From Salibacterium qingdaonense (GTDB lineage Bacteria > Bacillota > Bacilli > Bacillales > Marinococcaceae): a stretch of DNA of 64,000 nt. Each line of letters opens with the position of its first letter. Within the stretch, counting starts at the first letter, position 1. This document shows, piece by piece, positions 34,401 through 41,977 of this stretch. The translations under genes were made by a program, and so were the position numbers. The stretch is from the NCBI RefSeq assembly GCF_900114715.1, contig NZ_FOTY01000013.1, positions 1-64,000 on the forward strand, in the 5' to 3' direction. The notes below the pieces were generated by a model. The model ran no database searches and was not told the DNA's origin. It saw nothing but the letters and a program-made list of their open reading frames with translations.

Positions 34401-35821
34401 AACGAAATAGATACATAGAGAAATCGATGCTTCTGTTCACCTGTTTAACAGGCGTTATTCTGTTTTTTTCCATTGGAGGGGCAGCTGCGTATGAACACGT
34501 CTGGCCGGAAGAGGATACGCTTCCCGACGAAGCAGAAGCAGGCGGCGTGGATATCGGTGGGATGAAAAGATCCGAAGCTGAAGAAACCGTGTCCGATGCA
34601 TGGGAGAACTGGCAGGAGCGTTCCGGCGTGGCTCTTCAGCTTTTTGATGAAGAAGTCATAATAGAGGGAGAACGTTTCAAGGCCGAAGTGGCGGAAACGG
34701 TGGAACAGGCGTTCACGGATCAGAATGTTTTGCTTCAGGTATCATGGGCGGACGAGGGAAACGTACTGCCGGAGTTTTTGGACCGCTTTACCTATGAAAA
34801 CCTGCGGGAGCGGGTCGATATGAGAGCGTTAAATGAACAGGTCACAACAATGGGGAACATCACCAGGCAAAAGAAAGCATCGCAGGATATCGGTTCTTTC
34901 TTTATCGAAGAGATGCCACTGGAAACCACAACATTCAATAATGTGACACTGACACCTGATAATTCCGGATCGGCACTGGAAGACTGGGCGGATGCGCTAA
35001 ACGGTTACGAAATGGAAGGCGGCTCCGTTTTCTCCCTTTTAAACGCTCTGAAGGAAGGCGGAAGTACCGTGTATAATGCACCGGAACTTGATGCGCTGGC
35101 CTCCGGTGTATTCCAGGTACTGGCAGCGGCCAATTTTGAAATGTCGGAGCGTCACATCAATGAAGAACTGCCTTCTTATGCCGCACCCGGCGAAGACGCT
35201 CACATAGAGGTTCCGGACCGTGATCTCAAATTCTACAATCCAAATATCTACTCGTACCAGTGGAACGCTTCCTGGAATGGATCGGAGCTCTCTCTTTCTC
35301 TGAGCGGACCTGAGTTCCTTCATTCCTATGAATTAGAACAAAGAAAAGAAGAGACCCTTAATCCGCGTACGGTGGTGCGTGTGGACGAAAACCGGACAAC
35401 CGGAGGGCGCCGGACGCTCCGTGAAGGAGAAAACGGATATTACGCGGAAGCGGTTCGGGTAGTAACGGATGTAGATGGGGACGTGTTACAGGAAACGCTG
35501 CTTGGCCGGGATTACTACCCTCCGGAACAGCGAATCGTGGAGGAGAGCCTCCAGACCTCTGCCGAAAACAGCAGCACTCCACCTGATATTGAACCTCCGG
35601 AAAGCAGTGAAGACACCGGCAGTGATGATCCGGTGGGAGCACCGGGAGAAAAAAACGAAGACAGTGGTGCTCCGGACCGTGCTGATTCGTCCCAGCCGGA
35701 AAATTCCGGTGAAACAGCAGAAAACGGAACCGGCGGTGAAGAGGCGCCGGATGCAGAGAGCGGAGAAGATTTTAACGAACGGATGGAACAAGACAATCAA
35801 CCGATCAAAGGATATGAGTAA
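34397..35821 (+). CDS. secreted/anchored protein with YoaR/VanW-like region and G5-like domain
   Basis: 474 residues with an N-terminal membrane anchor (about 12-33). An extracellular region begins with GVDIGGMKRSEAEETV, which resembles the peptidoglycan-binding YoaR-type repeats seen in VanW-family proteins. A G5-like segment lies at about residues 330-380 (TVVRVDENRTTGGRR ... GRDYYPPEQRIVEE), followed by an acidic, Pro/Ser/Glu-rich unstructured tail. It starts inside the upstream stop (ATGA) and lies 15 bases before pilB. Inference: a cell-wall-associated protein that may help the pilus cross the wall. The canonical VanW core motif is not evident, so the family is tentative. Confidence 0.65.
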   Translation: MKRNRYIEKSMLLFTCLTGVILFFSIGGAAAYEHVWPEEDTLPDEAEAGGVDIGGMKRSEAEETVSDAWENWQERSGVALQLFDEEVIIEGERFKAEVAETVEQAFTDQNVLLQVSWADEGNVLPEFLDRFTYENLRERVDMRALNEQVTTMGNITRQKKASQDIGSFFIEEMPLETTTFNNVTLTPDNSGSALEDWADALNGYEMEGGSVFSLLNALKEGGSTVYNAPELDALASGVFQVLAAANFEMSERHINEELPSYAAPGEDAHIEVPDRDLKFYNPNIYSYQWNASWNGSELSLSLSGPEFLHSYELEQRKEETLNPRTVVRVDENRTTGGRRTLREGENGYYAEAVRVVTDVDGDVLQETLLGRDYYPPEQRIVEESLQTSAENSSTPPDIEPPESSEDTGSDDPVGAPGEKNEDSGAPDRADSSQPENSGETAENGTGGEEAPDAESGEDFNERMEQDNQPIKGYE

Positions 35822-35836
35822 AAAGGGGCGGTCTGT

Positions 35837-37492
35837 ATGGCGGAAAAGCGGAAGCGGCTGGGAGATTTACTGCTTGAAGCAGCGTTAATCACCGAAGCCG
35901 AGCTGAATGAGACACTGCAGGAAAAAAGAACAGACCAAAAGCTCGGTGATGCGCTGCTTGAGCGGAAATACATTACGGAACAGCAGCTGATTGAAACACT
36001 GGAATACCAGCTCGGCATTCCAAGAATCAGCCTTTATAATTATCCAGTGGAGGAAGACGCCGTAAAGCTTGTGTCAAAAGAATTCGCTGAAAGACACGCC
36101 GTTCTTCCTCTGAAGAGAGAAGGAAACCGTCTTCGTGCTGCGATGGCCGATCCTATGGACTATTTTGCGATGGACGAACTGCGTGTATCGACCGGTCTTC
36201 AGATTGAACCGGTGATTACTACACGCCGCGAAATCATGACAGCGGTGCATAAACATTATCATATCCAGGAATCACTCGATGCTTTTGAAGAGCAGAATGT
36301 ACCGGAGGAGATTGCAGATACAGCAGAACAGGGGGAAGCCCCGGTCATTCGTATCGTCAATCAAATGATACTGTACGGCCTGCAGCAGCAGGCCAGTGAT
36401 ATTCATATCGATCCACAGGAAAGCAAAGTACTTGTCCGCTACAGGGTGGACGGGGTGCTGAAAACAGAACGCGCGTTTCCAAAAAACATGCAGAACGTGC
36501 TGACAGCCAGGGTGAAAATCATGGCGGATTTAAACATCACCGAATCACGACTGCCTCAGGACGGCCGTGTGAAGACGACGATTGATATGCACCCTGTGGA
36601 TCTTAGGATATCACTTCTGCCCACTATATTCGGAGAAAAGATTGTCATGCGGATTATGGATATGAGCAGTTCACTAAACGATATCGAGCAGCTGGGTTTA
36701 AACAAAGTGAATTTCACCCGCTTCAAAAACATGATTGAACGGCCGGCGGGGATGGTTCTTTTAACAGGGCCGGCCGGTTCAGGAAAAACGTCCACCCTGT
36801 ATGCCGCCCTTCATCACCTGAATACGGAGGGGGTGAATATCATCACGGTGGAAGATCCGGTCGAATATCAGCTCGAGGGCATCAATCAGGTGCAGGTGAA
36901 CAGCGGTATTGGTCTGACTTTTGCTGCCGGACTGCGCTCCATCCTGCGGCAGGATCCAAACATCGTCATGGTCGGAGAAATCAGGGACGCAGAGACTGCA
37001 GAGATAGCCATACGCGCGTCGCTGACCGGACACCTCGTCTTTACAACACTTCATACAAACAGTGCTGTCGCTGCGGTACCGCGGTTAATCGATATGGGCG
37101 TGGAACCGTACATGGTTGCGTCCTCATTGACAGGGGTTAACGCCCAGCGTCTCGTCCGTACGATCTGTCCGGACTGCAGAGAACCGTATGAACCGAACGA
37201 AATGGAAAAAGAACTGTTCGAAAAGCGCGGGCTTTCTGCAGGACCGGTATATATAGGCAGAGGCTGTTCTTCCTGTAATCAAACAGGCTACCGCGGCCGG
37301 GCGGCGATTCACGAACTGCTGGAAATGGATGATACGATGCGGAATATGCTGATGAACTACAAAACGGCTGCCGATCTGCGTACGTATGCGATGCAGGAAG
37401 GCATGATTTTTCTGATGGACGATGGGCTGCTTAAGGTAAAAAAAGGCTGGACAACCGTAGAGGAAGTGCTGCGGGTCGCTGTGGATGAATAG
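35837..37492 (+). CDS. pilB: type IV pilus assembly ATPase PilB
   Basis: Hexameric extension ATPase of the type IV pilus / GspE family. 551 residues: N-terminal MshEN-type domain (LGDLLLEAALITEAELNETL, about 6-150), Walker A GPAGSGKT at 311-318, Asp and His boxes, Walker B RQDPNIVMVGEIRD. A tetracysteine zinc site (CPDC ... CSSC) lies about residues 447-478. The length and N-domain fit PilB rather than the shorter competence ATPase ComGA. Followed 15 bases later by pilT. Confidence 0.94.
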   Translation: MAEKRKRLGDLLLEAALITEAELNETLQEKRTDQKLGDALLERKYITEQQLIETLEYQLGIPRISLYNYPVEEDAVKLVSKEFAERHAVLPLKREGNRLRAAMADPMDYFAMDELRVSTGLQIEPVITTRREIMTAVHKHYHIQESLDAFEEQNVPEEIADTAEQGEAPVIRIVNQMILYGLQQQASDIHIDPQESKVLVRYRVDGVLKTERAFPKNMQNVLTARVKIMADLNITESRLPQDGRVKTTIDMHPVDLRISLLPTIFGEKIVMRIMDMSSSLNDIEQLGLNKVNFTRFKNMIERPAGMVLLTGPAGSGKTSTLYAALHHLNTEGVNIITVEDPVEYQLEGINQVQVNSGIGLTFAAGLRSILRQDPNIVMVGEIRDAETAEIAIRASLTGHLVFTTLHTNSAVAAVPRLIDMGVEPYMVASSLTGVNAQRLVRTICPDCREPYEPNEMEKELFEKRGLSAGPVYIGRGCSSCNQTGYRGRAAIHELLEMDDTMRNMLMNYKTAADLRTYAMQEGMIFLMDDGLLKVKKGWTTVEEVLRVAVDE

Positions 37493-37507
37493 AAAGGGGA
37501 ATGGGAA

Positions 37508-38554
37508 TTGGCAGCATTGGATGCGCTATTGACAGAAGCGTTCGAACAAGGAGCATCTGATATTCACCTGACAGTCGGAGTGCCTCCGATTTTCAGAATC
37601 AACGGGGAACTTCACCGCAAAGGCGAAGATTCCCTCCGTCCGGCGGACACCGAAGATATGGCCCGGTCGGTTATGCTTGATCCGGTGTGGAACAAATTCC
37701 AGAAAAAAGGCGAGGTTGATTTTTCGTACGGCATACGGGGGGTCTCCCGGTTTCGTATCAATGCCTATTTTCAGCGGTCATGCATCAGTATGGCTATCCG
37801 GATTGTGCCGACGCGGATACCCGAACTCCACGAATTGCAGCTGCCCTCTGCCTTGGAATCGATTGCGCTTAAGCCGCAGGGGCTTGTACTTGTCACCGGA
37901 CCGACCGGAAGCGGAAAATCCACAACACTTGCCTCTATGATCGATTATATTAACCGGGCGGTCAAACGCCACATTATTACGCTCGAAGACCCGATTGAGT
38001 ATCTGCATAAACACGGTCTGTCTTTAGTGGATCAGCGGGAGATAGGGTTTGACACGCAGAACTTTGCAAGCGGCCTGCGCTCTTGTCTCCGCCAGGATCC
38101 TGACATCATCCTTGTCGGAGAAATGAGGGATCTGGAGACCATTTCAACCGCCATCACCGCTGCGGAAACGGGGCATCTCGTTTTTGGTACACTGCACACC
38201 ACAAGCGCACCGGCTACCATTGACAGGATCATTGATGTGTTTCCGTCGGATCAGCAGGACCAGGTCCGTATTCAGCTCGCGACGGTGCTATCGGCCGTTA
38301 TCAGTCAGCGTCTTTTCCGTAACGGTGACGATACGGGGCGGCGGGCAGCCACGGAAATTCTAAGGAATAACGGGGCCGTTCAGAATCTGATACGAAATGA
38401 AAAAATCCATCAGCTCCAGAGTGTGATGCAGACGAGCAGAGCTGAAGGCATGCATACGATGGAAATGAGCATACAATCCCTGCTGCAGGACAATGCTGTG
38501 TCTTTTGAAGAGGCATCACCTTTTCTGCAGAATAGCGATGCGAACCGCATATAG
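37508..38554 (+). CDS. pilT: type IV pilus retraction ATPase PilT
   Basis: Depolymerising motor that powers twitching motility. 348 residues starting from TTG with the PilT-typical sequence AALDALLTEAFEQGASDIHLT. Walker A GPTGSGKS is at 131-138, with RQDPDIILVGEMRDLET and a C-terminal NGAVQNLIRNEKIHQL segment corresponding to the AIRNLIRE retraction motif. No zinc site, unlike PilB. AAAGGGG precedes the TTG. A retraction ATPase implies dynamic pili rather than a simple competence pseudopilus. Confidence 0.93.
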   Translation: MAALDALLTEAFEQGASDIHLTVGVPPIFRINGELHRKGEDSLRPADTEDMARSVMLDPVWNKFQKKGEVDFSYGIRGVSRFRINAYFQRSCISMAIRIVPTRIPELHELQLPSALESIALKPQGLVLVTGPTGSGKSTTLASMIDYINRAVKRHIITLEDPIEYLHKHGLSLVDQREIGFDTQNFASGLRSCLRQDPDIILVGEMRDLETISTAITAAETGHLVFGTLHTTSAPATIDRIIDVFPSDQQDQVRIQLATVLSAVISQRLFRNGDDTGRRAATEILRNNGAVQNLIRNEKIHQLQSVMQTSRAEGMHTMEMSIQSLLQDNAVSFEEASPFLQNSDANRI

Positions 38555-38617
38555 TGTCGTATTATCGTAAAAACACAGTCTGCTCCGGGTATTTTCAAGA
38601 AGAGGCGGGAGGACATC

Positions 38618-39826
38618 ATGCCGTATTATCACTACAAAGGACGGAATAAAAAAGGCCGGATCGTCAGTGGAAGACAAAAAGGCTCTGATGAAAAAGAAGC
38701 AAAGGAGAGGCTGCAAGCTAAGGGAATTACGGCTAAAGAATTCACAGAGCTTGAAGGGTTTCTCTACCGTGATATATCGCTTGGGAGCGGTGTATCCGCC
38801 AAAGAGTTTGTGCTGTTTCTCCGCCAGTTTTCCACGCTGCTCCAGGCCGGAATTTCCGTCGTGGAGTCAACGAATATCCTGGCACAGCAGCTCTCGGGAA
38901 AACAGTTCCGCCGGATCTTATCGGAGATGGAGAATGAACTGCGCACCGGCCGTTCGTTTTCCCATGCGGCCTCGCAGCATCCTTCGATTTTCTCTCCTCT
39001 CTTTATTAACATGATGAAAGCCGGGGAAGCCGGGGGCAATCTTGACGATATGCTCGATAAAATGGCTTCCTACTACGAGAAACGGTACGAAACCCGTCGC
39101 AAAGTGATGAACGCACTCATTTATCCGGCCGTGATCGGTACCGTAGCGGCGGCAGTGGTCCTGTTTTTACTTCTTTATATCGTACCGACGTTCGCGGAGA
39201 TGTATAACTCGTTTGAAGCGGATCTGCCTTTGATCACGGTCTTTGTCCTGAGGACCGGCGAACTCGTTCAAAGCATTTGGTGGCTCTTGCCTGCCGCTGC
39301 GGCCGCCGTGTTTTTTTCATGGAACGCACTTCGGAAGAGAAACCGGACCTTTTTGTACTATTCGGACTATGCGCTGCTGAAAATCCCTGTGTTCGGCACG
39401 CTTTTGCAGAAAGCAGAAATCGCACGCATGACCCGGACGCTCGGGTCGTTGTTTCAGAGTTCGGTACCGATTATTCAATCGGTTGCGATCGTGGAGGGAA
39501 CGACGGGGAATGCTGTGATCACCGCTACCCTTAAAGAAGTACGCGGCGCGCTGGAGCGGGGGGAATCGATGGCAGGCCCCCTCGAAAAGATGTGGGTTTT
39601 CCCGCCGATGGTTACCCAGATGACAGCTGTAGGCGAAAAATCAGGGTCCCTTGACGCCATGCTCGACCGTATCGCGGACTATTACGAAGCAGAAGTGGAT
39701 GCCGCCGCCGACCAGATCAAATCGCTTGTCGAACCCATTATGATTCTTATACTCGCGGTTGTGGTCGGCATTATTGTCGCCTCCATCGCGATTCCGATGT
39801 TCGACATTTTCGGACAGGTTCAGTAA
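38618..39826 (+). CDS. pilC: type IV pilus inner-membrane platform protein PilC
   Basis: Membrane platform on which PilB and PilT act. 402 residues with two homologous GspF/PilC cytoplasmic domains (about 65-190 and 270-395; FLRQFSTLLQAGISVV and MTRTLGSLFQSSVPIIQS) and three membrane segments (about 170, 215 and 375). GCGGGAGG precedes the ATG. It is followed by a strong promoter for the pilin leader, so the pilBTC part and the pilin can be expressed at different levels. Confidence 0.93.
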   Translation: MPYYHYKGRNKKGRIVSGRQKGSDEKEAKERLQAKGITAKEFTELEGFLYRDISLGSGVSAKEFVLFLRQFSTLLQAGISVVESTNILAQQLSGKQFRRILSEMENELRTGRSFSHAASQHPSIFSPLFINMMKAGEAGGNLDDMLDKMASYYEKRYETRRKVMNALIYPAVIGTVAAAVVLFLLLYIVPTFAEMYNSFEADLPLITVFVLRTGELVQSIWWLLPAAAAAVFFSWNALRKRNRTFLYYSDYALLKIPVFGTLLQKAEIARMTRTLGSLFQSSVPIIQSVAIVEGTTGNAVITATLKEVRGALERGESMAGPLEKMWVFPPMVTQMTAVGEKSGSLDAMLDRIADYYEAEVDAAADQIKSLVEPIMILILAVVVGIIVASIAIPMFDIFGQVQ

Positions 39827-39839
39827 TAGAAAAAAATTC

Positions 39840-39868
39840 GTGACAAAAGAGCTATCGTTCACTATAAT
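39840..39868 (+). promoter_or_regulatory. sigma-A promoter of the pilin leader
   Basis: GTGACA (39840-39845), 17-base spacer, TATAAT (39863-39868), beginning 14 bases after the pilC stop. It gives a leader of about 195 nucleotides before the pilin start. Confidence 0.65.
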
Positions 39869-39874
39869 GAAAAA

Positions 39875-39998
39875 GAGCATAAAGAAACGGAAGCGAAGAA
39901 CGATGATCTGTATGTGGGCACTTGGATCATCCGAAGCTGTTAGTGCAACCGGCCATTTTCAGTCCGAAAAAATGTTTCGGAGCTGGTGGCCTTTTTTT
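39875..39998 (+). ncRNA. structured pilin leader / possible small RNA or attenuator
   Basis: Between the strong promoter and the pilin lies a hairpin (GATGATC 39902-39908 with GATCATC 39925-39931). A terminator-like element follows: outer GGCCA/TGGCC (39951-39955 / 39987-39991), inner TCCGAAA/TTTCGGA, then seven T. Transcription starting near 39875 would end near 39998 as a ~124-nt RNA, or read through into the pilin gene. I compared it by eye with c-di-GMP-I/II and SAM riboswitch cores and saw no match. It may simply be an upstream terminator, but a promoter ahead of it makes regulation plausible. Confidence 0.4.
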
Positions 39999-40068
39999 AT
40001 GTTATACACAGGATCGAACAGGGTATTTTGTTTTAGGTACTTATACTTATATTCAGGAGGAATGCATC

Positions 40069-40551
40069 GTGAACAAAATGACAAACATGCTGAAAAATCA
40101 ACGCGGACTGACACTCATCGAACTGCTCGCCGTCGTCGTCATCCTCGGAATCATCGCCGCCATCGCTGTCCCAAGCATCGGAGGCATCATCGACAACACC
40201 AAAAGAGACGCCCACATTGCCAATGCGGAACAGATGGTAAGTTCCACACGTCTTGCGATGGCATCTAATGTTTCGGGTTCAGAAAATAGTAGCAACACTT
40301 ACTCATTAGAACAATTAAGAAGCAACGGATTCATTGAGAATATGGACAGTCCAAGCGATGGATCGTATAGCTCATCATCGGAGGTTGAAGTAGATGATAG
40401 TAGTGATCCAACTACCTACACTGTAACCCTTGAAGCTGAAAATGGTGGTACTTTCATTGATGAAATAACAATTGAAGCTCTTAGAGGAAATGGTGAAGAT
40501 GAAGGAAGAGAGACAGTAACTCTCAATCCTGAGGACCCAAGTTCAGAGTAG
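40069..40551 (+). CDS. type IV pilin (major pilin candidate)
   Basis: Prepilin of 160 residues from GTG 40069 (CAGGAGG 8 bases upstream). A short positive leader ends in Gly13. Cleavage before Leu14 would give LTLIELLAVVVILGIIAAIAVP, with the essential Glu5 and a Leu instead of the usual Phe at +1. The C-terminal domain (from about residue 55) is Ser/Glu/Asp-rich, with no cysteine pair. Up to about base 40220 nearly all codons end in C (ATC, GTC, GCC, CTC); from about 40255 the gene is AT-rich (TTA, AAT, AGT). This bipartite codon use suggests a replaced C-terminal part. Flanked by its own promoter and a terminator. Confidence 0.9.
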   Translation: MNKMTNMLKNQRGLTLIELLAVVVILGIIAAIAVPSIGGIIDNTKRDAHIANAEQMVSSTRLAMASNVSGSENSSNTYSLEQLRSNGFIENMDSPSDGSYSSSSEVEVDDSSDPTTYTVTLEAENGGTFIDEITIEALRGNGEDEGRETVTLNPEDPSSE

Positions 40552-40593
40552 TAAAATAAAGATGTACATGTTTACTATGATATAAAAATAAAA

Positions 40594-40641
40594 TCATGAA
40601 AGCAGGAGCTGTATGAAAAGATGCGGCTCCTTTTTCATGAA
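40594..40641 (+). terminator. terminator after the pilin gene
   Basis: AGGAGC (40604-40609) pairs with GCTCCT (40626-40631) followed by TTTT; flanking TCATGAAA / TTTCATGA can extend the stem. Confidence 0.7.
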
Positions 40642-40654
40642 AGAGAACATAACT

Positions 40655-40790
40655 ACCGGAAGCGGGCGGAAGGCTGTGACTCCAGCGGGAAGAAGCTGAG
40701 GGGGCCCGCGGCAATGAAGATACGGTGAGAGCCGGCGCGTACCCACGTTGCCCTTGTGCTCTGGATTGAAAGCATCCGCCTGCAGCGTAT
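40655..40790. repeat. degenerate GC-rich intergenic repeat
   Basis: The stretch GGCGGAAGGCTGTGACTCCAGCGGGAA ... GGCCCGCGG ... AGCATCCGCCTGCAGCG has the look of a family of roughly 120-150-bp intergenic repeats that I recall from several halophilic and alkaliphilic Bacillaceae (GAAGGC.GCGACTCC.GCGGGA ... CCCGCGGAAAGCGTCCGCCTG). This copy is diverged. It encodes nothing supportable. A weaker partial likeness (GGAGCGGAAGGCGGCGG) occurs at 51315-51331. Confidence 0.4.
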
Positions 40791-40862
40791 GCCCAGAGTA
40801 TGCCGCCGAGACACTTTTGGGCTGTTCCAGGACGGTCTTCTAACGTTGAAACAATGCCGCTT

Positions 40863-41066
40863 TGGTGCTCTAAACCACAAAATCCAGGTGGGAAACGGGG
40901 AAAGTGAAGGTTAGACGGGATCTAAGGGTTACATTTGGGGCAGGCGGGAGAAGAAGTGAATCTTAGAGCAGGGCTGAGCGTCACTTTCGGCTTCTTCGAC
41001 ATCCATTGTGCACCTTAGAGCCGGCATCGAAGCATAATCGACGCAGATTCGAAACATATCGCTTCT
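40863..41066. repeat. degenerate ~52-bp periodic repeat, pilin-comC intergenic
   Basis: TTAGA(C/G) recurs at 40911, 40963 and 41015 (steps of 52 and 52). The opposite motif TCTAA occurs at 40869 and 40921 (step 52), each followed 35-40 bases later by AAGTGAA just before the next TTAGA. Sequence between the motifs is largely diverged. The 622-base gap 40552-41173 thus holds a terminator, a GC-rich repeat and this array, and no gene. Confidence 0.4.
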
Positions 41067-41173
41067 TAAGCGCTTGCCGCAGCGCTCTTATTTTCAAACA
41101 TTTCTACCTCTGCTGTCCGGTGTGTGGTAAAATGGACGCAGGATTGTGAAAAAGGTCGGAGAGTGGAGAAATA

Positions 41174-41929
41174 ATGGACTACGTTTGGCTCGTTTACATA
41201 AGCATCGCAGGGCTGGTGCTCGGTTCGTTTTTCAATGTGGTTGGCACGAGAATTCCGCAGGGGGCGTCGATAGTCCGGCCGCGGTCGCACTGTCCGTCCT
41301 GCGGTACTACGCTGCAGGCGCCGGATCTTTTTCCGGTGTTTTCCTATCTCTTTTTAAAAGGAAGGTGCCGGTACTGCCGCACCAGGATACCGGCGTTTTA
41401 TCCGGTGATGGAAGCTGTTTCCGGCATTCTTTTTGCCGCGGCCTGGCTGCGTTGGGGCGCGGCATGGGAAACAGCGGCGGCACTGCTCTTGCTGTCGCTT
41501 CTTTTGATTATTACGGTGAGCGACTGGACGTCGATGCTCATTCCGGATAAGATTCTTCTGTTTTTTCTGCCGTTCATCGCGGTTCTCCGATGGAGTACAG
41601 TACCGCTCCACTCGTGGTGGGACCCTCTTGCGGGAGCGGCGCTCGGTTTTTCACTGCTTCTTTTGATTGCGGTCGTCAGTAAAGGCGGCATGGGAGGAGG
41701 CGACATCAAGCTGTTCGCGCTGCTCGGGTTCTTTTTCGGCTGGCAGCAGCTGCTTCTTGCCTTTTTCCTGTCCGTTGCCGCCGGCGCTGTTCTCGGGGGC
41801 TTCGGTCTTCTGACCGGGGCGGTGAAACGGGGGGTTCCGATGCCGTTTGGACCTTTTATTGCAGCCGGCAGTGTTCTTACGCTTTTTTTCGGAGAGGGTC
41901 TTTTAGCATGGTATACCGGATTTCTGTAA
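41174..41929 (+). CDS. comC: prepilin peptidase / N-methyltransferase (ComC/PilD type)
   Basis: Membrane aspartyl protease that cleaves prepilin leaders and methylates the new N-terminus. 251 residues with an N-terminal VLGSFFNVVGTRIP signature. The zinc-binding loop has CPSC ... CRYC (about 37-66). The catalytic aspartates lie in SDWTSMLIPD (about 116) and GGDIKLFALLG (about 175), with seven to eight membrane segments. It occupies the comC position downstream of folC and probably serves both the pilus and competence pseudopilins. Lies after the repeat-rich gap, with pilM 48 bases downstream. Confidence 0.93.
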   Translation: MDYVWLVYISIAGLVLGSFFNVVGTRIPQGASIVRPRSHCPSCGTTLQAPDLFPVFSYLFLKGRCRYCRTRIPAFYPVMEAVSGILFAAAWLRWGAAWETAAALLLLSLLLIITVSDWTSMLIPDKILLFFLPFIAVLRWSTVPLHSWWDPLAGAALGFSLLLLIAVVSKGGMGGGDIKLFALLGFFFGWQQLLLAFFLSVAAGAVLGGFGLLTGAVKRGVPMPFGPFIAAGSVLTLFFGEGLLAWYTGFL

Positions 41930-41977
41930 CATCGAATCTGCGGGGAGGACCCGGTTTTTAACTGGAGGAACTTTTTT

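Noticed and set aside
39875-40060. c-di-GMP or SAM riboswitch before the pilin
   Set aside because: The conserved cores (GGCAAACC / GACGCAAAGCC for c-di-GMP-I; the AGAGNGGNGGAGGGA start for SAM-I) are absent; kept only as an unclassified structured leader.
39922-40068. Pilin start at 39922 with a 49-residue extension
   Set aside because: The frame passes through the terminator-like hairpin; GTG 40069 has the ribosome site and yields a normal prepilin leader.
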